Positions 27,138 through 35,218 of a DNA stretch of 55,147 nucleotides are shown one piece after another. Below the pieces are notes generated by a model. The model was not told the origin of the DNA. It made no database searches and saw only the letters and a program-made list of their open reading frames with translations. Positions within the stretch are counted from its first letter, which is position 1. The number at the start of each line of letters is the position of its first letter. The translations under genes and the position numbers were made by a program. Source of the stretch: Gammaproteobacteria bacterium (lineage in GTDB: Bacteria; Pseudomonadota; Gammaproteobacteria; Steroidobacterales; Woeseiaceae); assembly GCA_009937445.1 (NCBI GenBank), contig JAACFM010000005.1:1-55147 (forward strand), read 5' to 3'.

Positions 27138-28750
27138 GCTGCGTGCCTCCCAAGAATCGCCTTCGCCGCCATTTCGCCCGAGGCTCCCATAATGCCGCCA
27201 CCGGGATGCGTTCCTGATGCGCACATCCAGAGATTGCGTACAGGCGTTTTGTATTTCGCCCAGCCTGCTGCCGGCCTGAGATACAGCAATTGCTCCATCG
27301 ACAGTTCACCGTGGAAAATATTGCCTTCGGTCAGGCCAAACTCCTGCTCCAGATCCCAGGGAGTCAGGACCTGACGGTGGAGAATCGAATCTTTGAGATT
27401 GGGGATGTACTCTGAAAGCGTATCGACAACAGCGTCACCGAATGCCTCTCTTTTTTGTGGCCAGTTCGATGCGCCTTCTTTGATGTCGTACGGCGCATAC
27501 TGAACAAAGCAGCTGATAACGTGTTTACCCGGCGGAGCCATCGTAGGATCGACGAGCGTTGGAATGACCATATTGATGTAGGGTCGCTCAGAAAACTCGC
27601 CATACTTCGCCTGGTCGTAAGCCTTTTCGAGGTATTGAACACTCGGCGCGATGGCGACATCGCCGTAGAGATGGGGCCCATCGCCCGGTCGACTGACAAA
27701 CTCTGGAAGTTTGTCGACGGCGAGATTGACCTTGCCGGAGCTGCCCCGGAATTTGTAATGCCCTATTTGCTCTGTGAGTTCGCTGTCCAGGTGCTCTTCA
27801 CCGATAAGACTCATGTAGGTCCGGCGTGGATCCAGACCCGATATCACTGTGTCGGCCTGTATCTCGTCACCGTTCTGCAGTGCAACCCCCATAGCCTTGC
27901 CATTCTTGATAATGACGTTGCTAACATCAGCCTCGGTAACGATCTCTGTTCCATAAGACAGTGCAGAACGGGCAATCGCTTCGCTGATGCCGCCAGTGCC
28001 ACCTTTGGAGAAACCCCAGGCGCGCATCGCACCGTCAATCTCACCCATATAGTGATGTAGCAGAACATAGGCTGTGCCCGGCGAACGTACACCGAGGAAA
28101 GTCCCGATAATTCCGCTGACACTCATCGGCGCCTTGAGGACATCACTCTCAAACCACTGATCGAGGAAGTCAGCGGCACTCATTGTCAGTAGCTTCATAT
28201 AGGTGAAGCGCTGGTCAGCGTTTGCCTCTCTTAGACCCTGGCTCGCGCGGAAAGCCTGCACCAGCTCGCCCGGATTGAGCGATGCCGGATTCGGTGCCGG
28301 GTTGTCGATGATCGACTTCGTGAAACGGGCCAGCTGCGACATCGCCAAAGAAAATTCTGTACTGATCTCAGCGTCTTTGGCTGAAAAACGGGCTATCTCC
28401 CGTCGTGTTCTATGCGGGTCGCCCCAGCGGCACAGGGAATCTCCATTCGGCAGCGGCGAAAAAGACGACTCCAGAGGGATGATCTCGAGACCATGCCGCG
28501 CCAACTCCAGATCGCGCACGATGTGCGGCCGGAACAGGCTCACAACATAGGAGCACACCGTATAGGTGAAACCGGGGAAGACTTCCTGGCTAACCGCTGA
28601 TCCACCCACGACGGGCCGCTTTTCGAGTACCAGAACGCTCTTGCCAGCTTTCGCGAGATAAGCTGCGCACGTGAGCCCATTGTGCCCGCCGCCAACCACT
28701 ACAACATCGTAACGTGAGTGATCGGGTTTGTTTTTGAACTTCATCACCAT
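27134..28750 (-). CDS. Phytoene desaturase-like (PYROXD2-type) FAD oxidoreductase, proximal copy
   Basis: A 538-residue flavoprotein with VVVVGGGHNGLTCAAYLAKAG near residue 16, VLEKRPVVGGSAV, and the C-terminal WMCASGTHPGGGIMGASGE. Same family as the distal copy but clearly diverged. It starts 2 bases after the GcvT-family stop (ATG at 28750, or 28744) and overlaps the next gene by 4 bases, so GcvT and both oxidoreductases are one translational unit. Oxidation of an N-methyl or related C-N bond with the C1 unit going to the GcvT partner is plausible but inferred. Confidence 0.86.
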   Translation of the reverse strand: MVMKFKNKPDHSRYDVVVVGGGHNGLTCAAYLAKAGKSVLVLEKRPVVGGSAVSQEVFPGFTYTVCSYVVSLFRPHIVRDLELARHGLEIIPLESSFSPLPNGDSLCRWGDPHRTRREIARFSAKDAEISTEFSLAMSQLARFTKSIIDNPAPNPASLNPGELVQAFRASQGLREANADQRFTYMKLLTMSAADFLDQWFESDVLKAPMSVSGIIGTFLGVRSPGTAYVLLHHYMGEIDGAMRAWGFSKGGTGGISEAIARSALSYGTEIVTEADVSNVIIKNGKAMGVALQNGDEIQADTVISGLDPRRTYMSLIGEEHLDSELTEQIGHYKFRGSSGKVNLAVDKLPEFVSRPGDGPHLYGDVAIAPSVQYLEKAYDQAKYGEFSERPYINMVIPTLVDPTMAPPGKHVISCFVQYAPYDIKEGASNWPQKREAFGDAVVDTLSEYIPNLKDSILHRQVLTPWDLEQEFGLTEGNIFHGELSMEQLLYLRPAAGWAKYKTPVRNLWMCASGTHPGGGIMGASGEMAAKAILGRHAA

Positions 28751-28752
28751 GG

Positions 28753-29943
28753 TTACGCCCTCTTTCTTGGGGGGTTGAAAAAAGGTGTTTTTGTGACGAC
28801 GGCGGGCACCTTCCGACGCTCGTACTCGACAGTGACCTCAATCTGCAAGACGGTCCCAGGCTCTGCATAGGCTGACTGCACGGTCGCCAAGGCCAGATTG
28901 TCTTTCAGGATCGCAGACCACGCGCCGCTGGTCGCCTGACCAACTTGCGCTCCTTTGTGATTGTAGACAGGGATCGGCGTGCGCCAGGCGCCGCCGGGTA
29001 ATTCGGGCGGCAATCCAACTTCATTGAATAATCTTTCGAATGCCGGCCAGTCATAGACGAGACCAACGGTCGCCCACGCCGGACCTTGCAGAACTTCCGC
29101 CTTGAGGGCGTCTTGTCCAATGAACGGCTCGCGGTCGAGATCTACGGTCCAGCCGAGGCCGATCTCATACGGCGTGGATTTGCGGGACTCAATGCTGCAG
29201 TGGTTTGCACTGAAGTAATCCACTCCGTTCATGATGTAACCCGCTTCGATGCGTGTGACATCCATGGCATCGAGGCCAACCGGCTGAAGTCTGTAGTCAC
29301 GACCACCGGCCATGATGGCGTCGTAAACCGTGAGCGCCTGTGCGCAGTCTACCCAGACCTCGTAACCGAGATCCCCGGTGAACCCTGTTCGAGAAATGAG
29401 GACGTCGACATCGTCGAGCTTCGATTGTGTAAGCCCGAAATATTGGAGATTATCGAGGTCCGCATCGCTAACATTTTTCAATATATCGCGAGATTTCGGC
29501 CCTTGCAGTGACAGCACGCCTATCCTGTCTGTGCTGTCTTCAATCGTGACATCGAATCGGCGCGTTTGGCGCATCAGCCATGAGTACGAGGGCTCAGCGG
29601 CAGCGACTCGAAAATGCTCGTCGCTTAGTCGGAATACGGTACCGTCGTCCAGCACCTTGCCGTGATCATCACACCAGCACAGGTAGGCGCAACGGCCAAC
29701 CTCAAGCCTGGTGATGTCCTTGACCATGACACGCGACAGGAAGGCAGCCGCATCTTTCCCGCAGACCTCATATTTGAACAGAGGGCTGACATCGATTAGA
29801 CCGGCAGCATTTCGAAGCGCGTAGTACTCACGCTCATGACTGGTGTCGTATGAGCACACCGTGTGGTAACCGGCCCAGTCCTTAAAAAACAGGCTGGTGC
29901 AAAGCTCTGAAGTACGTTGGTGAAACGGAGTTCCGATCGGCAT
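28753..29943 (-). CDS. Stand-alone GcvT-family aminomethyltransferase
   Basis: A 396-residue folate-binding GCV_T protein. Recognisable parts: YALRNAAGLIDVSPLFKYEV, the folate-site HGKVLDDGTVF with Asp100 retained, VLSLQGPKSRDIL, SRTGFTGDLGYEVW and the closing MDVTRIEAGYI. No glycine cleavage genes (gcvH, gcvP) lie near, and the neighbours are FAD oxidoreductases, so it is unlikely to be the housekeeping T protein. DmdA-type or other demethylases are in the same superfamily and are possible alternatives. A strong GGGAGGA site (RC of 29948-29954) precedes the ATG. First gene of the operon. Confidence 0.85.
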   Translation of the reverse strand: MPIGTPFHQRTSELCTSLFFKDWAGYHTVCSYDTSHEREYYALRNAAGLIDVSPLFKYEVCGKDAAAFLSRVMVKDITRLEVGRCAYLCWCDDHGKVLDDGTVFRLSDEHFRVAAAEPSYSWLMRQTRRFDVTIEDSTDRIGVLSLQGPKSRDILKNVSDADLDNLQYFGLTQSKLDDVDVLISRTGFTGDLGYEVWVDCAQALTVYDAIMAGGRDYRLQPVGLDAMDVTRIEAGYIMNGVDYFSANHCSIESRKSTPYEIGLGWTVDLDREPFIGQDALKAEVLQGPAWATVGLVYDWPAFERLFNEVGLPPELPGGAWRTPIPVYNHKGAQVGQATSGAWSAILKDNLALATVQSAYAEPGTVLQIEVTVEYERRKVPAVVTKTPFFNPPRKRA

Positions 29944-29947
29944 GTCA

Positions 29948-29988
29948 TCCTCCCAATTCCGCTCAGGCTAGCCAATTCAGCAATTGGC
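29948..29988 (-). promoter_or_regulatory. Leader dyad adjoining the ribosome site of the GcvT operon
   Basis: Read on the minus strand, a perfect 7-base dyad GCCAATT-GCTG-AATTGGC (29971-29988) is followed 11 bases later by a second GAATTGG (29953-29959) that runs directly into the GGGAGGA ribosome site. The left arm could pair with either copy. It could be an operator or a translational switch. Confidence 0.4.
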
Positions 29989-30123
29989 GAGCAAGGGGGA
30001 GTACTACCTATCGCAAGAACGGGCTTCTACGTATCGCAGGCAAGCCAGTAAATAGCGGATAATGTGGAAATTATTAGAAATGATTTGCTAATCAGCCCTG
30101 CATTTCGCGAATCGATCCGGCTC
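29989..30123. other. Gap between the EF-G-like gene and the GcvT operon
   Basis: About 135 bases between the EF-G-like stop and the GcvT leader. It should contain the GcvT operon promoter, but I see no convincing -35/-10 pair. An imperfect direct repeat TATCGCA(A/G)G occurs at about 30008 and 30032. Confidence 0.25.
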
Positions 30124-32154
30124 TTACGCAGACTCCGCCGCCTTCGAGTCCAGTACATCCGCGGAAACCTCCGCATAAAGACTGAAGTCCATTGTAAAAC
30201 TTCCGTCACCGCCAGTTAGCGATTTGAGCCGCGAGTGGTAGTCCTGCATTTCCTTCAGCGGAACCTGGCCTGAAACGACAATACGATCGTCGCTAAGTGC
30301 CTCGGTGCCGCTGATCATCCCGCGCATCGAGGAAAGGTCTCCGGTGACACCGCCCGCACATCGACTGGGCACAGTCACCGTGACGTCGACAACTGGCTCC
30401 ATCAGAATTGGCCTGGCATTTGCGACAGCTTGCATAAAGGCTTTCTTGCCAGCCTGCACAAAAGCGATTTCCTTGGAGTCCACCGGATGGTGCTTGCCGT
30501 CATAAACCGTTACCCGGATGTCCTGCATCGGGTAGCCATACGTCGCGCCCGCATCCATCACCTGACGAACGCCGGTTTCAACCGCTGGAATGTACTGGTA
30601 AGGAATAGCGCCACCGACAACCTTGTTCACAAACTCAAATCCAGCGCCTCTCGGCAGCGGCTCTATGCGCAGGTAGGCTTCACCAAACTGTCCAGCCCCT
30701 CCGGTTTGCTTTTTGTGTCTGCAGTGCCCTTCGGCGGGCTGTGTGATCGTTTCGCGATAGGCGATGGAAGGAGAAGCAGTTTCGACTTTGAGATTATGGC
30801 GATCGGAAATCAACTCAAGCAATGTCCTGAGGTGCAGATCTCCAAGGCCTCGCAAGACGATCTCATTCAGCGCAGCATTGTGCTCAAGGCTTAACGAGGG
30901 ATCTTCTGCTTCGATTGTATGCAAGACATCCGAGGTCTTTTGAGCATCGGAATCGTTCGGTGGTTTGATAGCCAGACCGTACATTGGACGCGGCAAGTCG
31001 ATCGACTTCAGATGAAAATGATCTTCATCATGCGAGTCGTGAAGTACGGCGTCGTAGTGCACGGCGTCAACTCGCGGGATCGCACAAATATCGCCCGTCA
31101 CACCTTCGTCTATCTTCGTATGAGTCGCACCGTTGATCTTCAGTAACTGATTGACCTTAATTGGCTTGCGCGCGTCGCCGACGAACAGTTGACTGCCGGT
31201 TTTGATAGACCCCTGATGAATCCGGCAGACACCGAGCCGTCCTTTGAACGGATCGATATTGATCATGAACACGTGAGCCAGCGTATGCGCGTCCTGATCG
31301 GGCGAAATAACGACTTCCACTGCATCATCGCCCTCACCTTTGAGAAATTTCGGCGGATTACACTCCAATGGGCTTGGCATCAGCCGTTCGAATACCTCGA
31401 GTAGTTCTGGTATTCCTATGCTGGTCCTTGCTGAAACGAAACAAACCGGAATCAGATGTCCTTCACGTAGCGCCTTTTCGAACGGGTCGTGCAGTTGGTC
31501 AGGTTTTAGCTCCTGTCCCTGCTCGAGATAGATCTCCATCAGGTCTTCGTCGACCTCCACAACCTGGTCGATAATCCGCGTGTGAGCTGTTTCGAATGAG
31601 CTGAACGCGGTAGCTGCGCCGGTTGGCCGGAAGAAACAGTCGACAACCCCTTTACCATCCGCGGATGGCAGATTCAGCGGCAGGCACTCCGTACCAAATG
31701 CTGACTGAATATCCGCCAGGAGCGCCTCCAGATTGATGTCCTCCGCATCGATCTTGTTGATGATGATCATTCGGCAAAGGCCCTGCTCTTTCGCCGCCTT
31801 CATCATCCTTTGAGTCACCAGTTCAATGCCCGATTGCGCATTAATAACGACAGCGGCAGTATCAGCTGCGGGCAATACAGACAACGCACGACCGTAAAAG
31901 TCCCGGTATCCCGGCGTGTCAATCAGATTGACGTGGATGCCTTTGTGATCAAGATGGCAAATTGAGGAGTACTGCGAATGGCCCAATTGTCGCTCGCGTG
32001 GTGTGAAGTCCGAGACGGTATCGCCTCGGTCAACAGAACCACACTCGGAGATGGCCCCACCAGCGAAAAGGAGCGCCTCGACCAACTGGGTCTTTCCCGA
32101 GTTACTGGGACCAACCAAACACACATTACGGATATCTTCGGATTTATAATTCAT
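30124..32154 (-). CDS. Elongation factor G-like GTPase (EF-G paralogue)
   Basis: About 676 residues with EF-G architecture: G domain (GPSNSGKT P-loop, LIDTPGYRDF, NKID), domain II, and domains III-V including GGAGQFGEAYLRIEPLP and the late MDFSLYAEVSADVLDS. The switch I/G2 segment reads ERQLGHSQYSSIC rather than the canonical ERGITI...TT of FusA, which marks it as a member of the EF-G-like paralogue group rather than the main translocase. No rpsL, rpsG or tufA neighbours. The ATG at 32154 (MNYKSEDIRNVCLVG) is chosen because the upstream extension to 32214 lacks GTPase features. Confidence 0.87.
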   Translation of the reverse strand: MNYKSEDIRNVCLVGPSNSGKTQLVEALLFAGGAISECGSVDRGDTVSDFTPRERQLGHSQYSSICHLDHKGIHVNLIDTPGYRDFYGRALSVLPAADTAAVVINAQSGIELVTQRMMKAAKEQGLCRMIIINKIDAEDINLEALLADIQSAFGTECLPLNLPSADGKGVVDCFFRPTGAATAFSSFETAHTRIIDQVVEVDEDLMEIYLEQGQELKPDQLHDPFEKALREGHLIPVCFVSARTSIGIPELLEVFERLMPSPLECNPPKFLKGEGDDAVEVVISPDQDAHTLAHVFMINIDPFKGRLGVCRIHQGSIKTGSQLFVGDARKPIKVNQLLKINGATHTKIDEGVTGDICAIPRVDAVHYDAVLHDSHDEDHFHLKSIDLPRPMYGLAIKPPNDSDAQKTSDVLHTIEAEDPSLSLEHNAALNEIVLRGLGDLHLRTLLELISDRHNLKVETASPSIAYRETITQPAEGHCRHKKQTGGAGQFGEAYLRIEPLPRGAGFEFVNKVVGGAIPYQYIPAVETGVRQVMDAGATYGYPMQDIRVTVYDGKHHPVDSKEIAFVQAGKKAFMQAVANARPILMEPVVDVTVTVPSRCAGGVTGDLSSMRGMISGTEALSDDRIVVSGQVPLKEMQDYHSRLKSLTGGDGSFTMDFSLYAEVSADVLDSKAAESA

Positions 32155-32307
32155 CGTCCATGCCCTGTTGGTATCTGTTTTACACGATAATAGCGAACAG
32201 ACCGCACGGGGCACATTACGGTTATTGCTGACCTACTTTTGTTGCGTCCCTGCGCCAAAATGGCTCAATTAGGCGTACAGTATGGTCTGGAGAGTGAGGA
32301 TCACATA

Positions 32308-33777
32308 ATGTCTTCAGCGACAAAGCGCCTCGAAAAAACCATGGATATGGCCACGAGCTACGATAAGTGGAAACGCGCAGCTATTGCGCATGATAAAAGC
32401 ACGAAGCTGGCACGCTGGAAATCCACCGATAAATCGTCTCAATTCGACTATATATCCATCCGTCGCCGCCTTAAACGGCTGCGCAAGTTACGCACCAGCA
32501 AAGACTACGCTGGTGTCTTGTATGCCCTGAACGAAGGCGTTCACGGCAATATCGATGGTATGGGCCGCGCCGGCCTTTACCGCAAAGCCAAGTTTGGAAC
32601 GAAGAAACTTATCGTCAACTATGTTGATGAAGTCGCCGAGGCACTCGAACTCCTTGCCAGCCCGGAAGCCAGTTGTATCCCCGCTCAGCAGCGACTCGAT
32701 TTTTTCCGGAGGGCACAGCACTGCAATGGTTGTTCAGCCTTGATGATGAGTGGCGCCGGGTCCTTGCTGTTCTTTCATATCGGTGTCGTCAAAGCCCTCT
32801 GGCAGGAAGGCCTGTTGCCGGACGTCTTGTCGGGCAGCAGCGGCGGCGCGATCGTTGGTAGTCTGGCCAGCACGCATTCGGACAAAGACCTTGAGAAAAT
32901 GTTCGACCCCGAAAATCTCGTTCACGAGATCGAAAAAGACGAGACTCTTTTCAGACACCTTGCTGCATTCAAACCGAAAGTAGCGACCGCAGGAGAAGTT
33001 CGCGACGTTCTTGATCGGCTGATTCCTGAATTGACCTTTCAGGAAGCTTTCGAGCAGACAGGCCGACACTTGAATGTGTCCATCGCTGCTGCCGAAAAAC
33101 ATCAAACCTCACGCTTGCTAAACGCAATCACCACCCCAAACGTCTATGTGCGTGATGCGATCATGGCGTCGGCTGCGGTACCGGGTTTCTTCCCGCCCGT
33201 CGCGCTAGCGGCAAAAAATGATCGCGGCAAGCGTCAGGCTTATATGCCATCGCGCAAGTGGGTTGATGGTTCACTGAGTCATGATTTGCCCGCCAAACGG
33301 CTGTCGCGAATTTACGGCGTTAACCACTTCATCGTCAGTCAGGCAAATCCCCATGTGTTTCCTTTCGTAACGGATTCCGCAGGCGATCAGGGCCCGATGT
33401 CAGCGGTTCAACGGGCTACCCAGCGAACGGTACGCGAGTGGATCAATGCGACGGCTTCAATCATGGAGAAACCACTGTCGTTAAGTCCAACCGTGAACAG
33501 GCTAACCAATGTTGCGCTGGGCATCATGAATCAGGATTACGTTGGCGACATCAATATCCTGCCGGACAAGCGTTTTTTCAATCCACTGAAATTGCTCGCA
33601 CACCGCTCGACTGAAGAAATTATTGAATTAATCGCCATGGGCGAAAAATCGACCTGGCCAAAGATCGAGATGATCCGCATTCAAACCAAGGTCAGTCGCA
33701 CGCTTAGCCGGATACTCCGGGACTATGACCGTCCGTCGCAGCCGGTCAATCACCACTCACTTTCCGCCGCTTCTTAG
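32308..33777 (+). CDS. Patatin-like phospholipase with N-terminal DUF3336-type region
   Basis: About 489 residues. The patatin core has the oxyanion loop MMSGAGSLLFFHIGVVKAL (about 147-165), the nucleophile elbow GSSGG with Ser178, and the catalytic dyad Asp in KWVDGSLSHDLPAK. The helical N-terminal 140 residues match the region that precedes patatin in TGL3/4/5-type lipases and bacterial relatives. It would hydrolyse acylglycerols or phospholipids. Start chosen at 32308, after a GTGAGGA ribosome site, although the frame opens at 32239. Its last 32 bases overlap the end of the convergent WS/DGAT gene. Confidence 0.87.
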   Translation: MSSATKRLEKTMDMATSYDKWKRAAIAHDKSTKLARWKSTDKSSQFDYISIRRRLKRLRKLRTSKDYAGVLYALNEGVHGNIDGMGRAGLYRKAKFGTKKLIVNYVDEVAEALELLASPEASCIPAQQRLDFFRRAQHCNGCSALMMSGAGSLLFFHIGVVKALWQEGLLPDVLSGSSGGAIVGSLASTHSDKDLEKMFDPENLVHEIEKDETLFRHLAAFKPKVATAGEVRDVLDRLIPELTFQEAFEQTGRHLNVSIAAAEKHQTSRLLNAITTPNVYVRDAIMASAAVPGFFPPVALAAKNDRGKRQAYMPSRKWVDGSLSHDLPAKRLSRIYGVNHFIVSQANPHVFPFVTDSAGDQGPMSAVQRATQRTVREWINATASIMEKPLSLSPTVNRLTNVALGIMNQDYVGDINILPDKRFFNPLKLLAHRSTEEIIELIAMGEKSTWPKIEMIRIQTKVSRTLSRILRDYDRPSQPVNHHSLSAAS

Positions 33778-35218
33778 AGGACTTGGCGCGCTTTTTTGAG
33801 GGCTTCCTCGGCTTCGCCGCACGCTTCAACTCTGACAACGACTTTTCGAGACAAGCGATAAAGAATCGCATATCCGGTAGCACTTCTCTTGTCGACGTTA
33901 CGCTGAAGGAAATTTGACCGTTGTAACTTGGGGTCGCAATAAAAAGGCCCATACCATTGACGAGCGGTGCCATTCCATAGAATCCGATTTGTTCGGCACC
34001 GTTCATGTACAGCGGTAATTGGGGTCCGGGCACGTTGGATATGAACAGATTGCACATTCGGGCGGCCGCTCCCGTGCGCAGTACGAGACGACTTGCCAAA
34101 ACTTGAGTTGCGGCCGGTACGTGCTGGCTAAGATCAGTCATCACTCGTGCGGAAACGCCTGCCTTCGCCGCCTTGCTCTTCTCGGTTGCTGCCACTACCC
34201 GCTGCAGTCGTTCAATCGGCTTCTCCACATCAGTGAAAATCGGGACTGTCATCGAAGTCAGATTGTTTGCCGAATGTCCATCGTCCATAGCAGGACGCGC
34301 GTTGATGGGTACCCAGGCAACCAGTGGTTCTTCGGGCAGTTCATCATGGTGCATCAGATACTTACGCAGACCACCCCCACAAATTGCGAGTACAACGTCG
34401 TTAATCGTACTGCCAGGAACGGCGCGACGAATTGCCTTCAGGTCATCCAGCGCAACGTGTACAGCATCAAACGACTTGCTCGATGACACTGATTCGTTGA
34501 AGCGCGTATAGGGTACCGAATAGGTTTGGTCTGATGAGGAAAGAAGCAGATCCTGCGCCAGTTTGTACAGATTCGGCGCAGCACGCATCACAGCATCGAT
34601 CATTCCAACTGGTGACCGAACCGTGTGCCAGGCAGCGCGAACACCCATATCCAGCAGGCTCGGTGTAGGGCTGCGATTGAGCTTGGCCGAATTCAAGGGT
34701 CTCGCTGGTGTCCCCTCACTATCGATGTCAAACAGCGCCACCAGAAATTCTGAAAGCGACAGCGCGTCAGCGGCCGCATGATGGATCTTCGTTGCGATGG
34801 CGAAACAACCTTTCGGCAGTCCTTTGATGTTGTCCAGCCCCTCAACGACGTACATTTCCCAGAGCGGCAGACTCATATCCAGTGGCCGGGAATGGTAACG
34901 TCCCATGTGCGTGCAAAACTGTCGCCAGTCACCAGGCTCCGGCAGCCGCCCGTGCCGAACGTGATATTCGATATCAAAACGATTGTCGTCGACCCAATAC
35001 GGAAAATCGAGTTCGAGCGGCACACGAATCAGTCGCCGTCGGAATGCGGGATTCATGTGCAGACGGCTTTTGACGTGTTGCAGAATGTCCTTGAAGCAGA
35101 CCGCTTTGGCCGAACCGGATGCCGCAGGATCAAAAATGCTAATCGAAGTCATGTGGGTCGGGCTACTGTCCGACTCCAAATAGAGAAACTGGGCGTCTTG
35201 TCCACTTAGTTGTTCCAT
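33746..35218 (-). CDS. Wax ester synthase/diacylglycerol acyltransferase (WS/DGAT) family protein
   Basis: A 490-residue WS/DGAT enzyme, which acylates fatty alcohols or diacylglycerol from acyl-CoA to make wax ester or triacylglycerol. The start MEQLSGQDAQFLYLE is typical. The catalytic motif is HHAAADA at 146-152, with the usual final Gly of HHxxxDG replaced by Ala. Later NDVVLAICGGGLRKYL and NLFISNVPGPQLPLYM are conserved. The C-terminus is a Lys/Arg/Ser-rich tail. It overlaps the upstream HAD-acyltransferase by one base, forming a storage-lipid operon. Confidence 0.9.
   Translation of the reverse strand: MEQLSGQDAQFLYLESDSSPTHMTSISIFDPAASGSAKAVCFKDILQHVKSRLHMNPAFRRRLIRVPLELDFPYWVDDNRFDIEYHVRHGRLPEPGDWRQFCTHMGRYHSRPLDMSLPLWEMYVVEGLDNIKGLPKGCFAIATKIHHAAADALSLSEFLVALFDIDSEGTPARPLNSAKLNRSPTPSLLDMGVRAAWHTVRSPVGMIDAVMRAAPNLYKLAQDLLLSSSDQTYSVPYTRFNESVSSSKSFDAVHVALDDLKAIRRAVPGSTINDVVLAICGGGLRKYLMHHDELPEEPLVAWVPINARPAMDDGHSANNLTSMTVPIFTDVEKPIERLQRVVAATEKSKAAKAGVSARVMTDLSQHVPAATQVLASRLVLRTGAAARMCNLFISNVPGPQLPLYMNGAEQIGFYGMAPLVNGMGLFIATPSYNGQISFSVTSTREVLPDMRFFIACLEKSLSELKRAAKPRKPSKKRAKSSKKRRKVSGD

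Noticed and set aside
26634-27374. Plus-strand open frame of 246 codons
   Set aside because: Antisense to both FAD oxidoreductases across their junction; no ribosome site or domain.
28753-29943. Housekeeping glycine cleavage T protein (gcvT)
   Set aside because: No gcvH or gcvP nearby, and it is coupled to FAD oxidoreductases, so the specific symbol is not supported.
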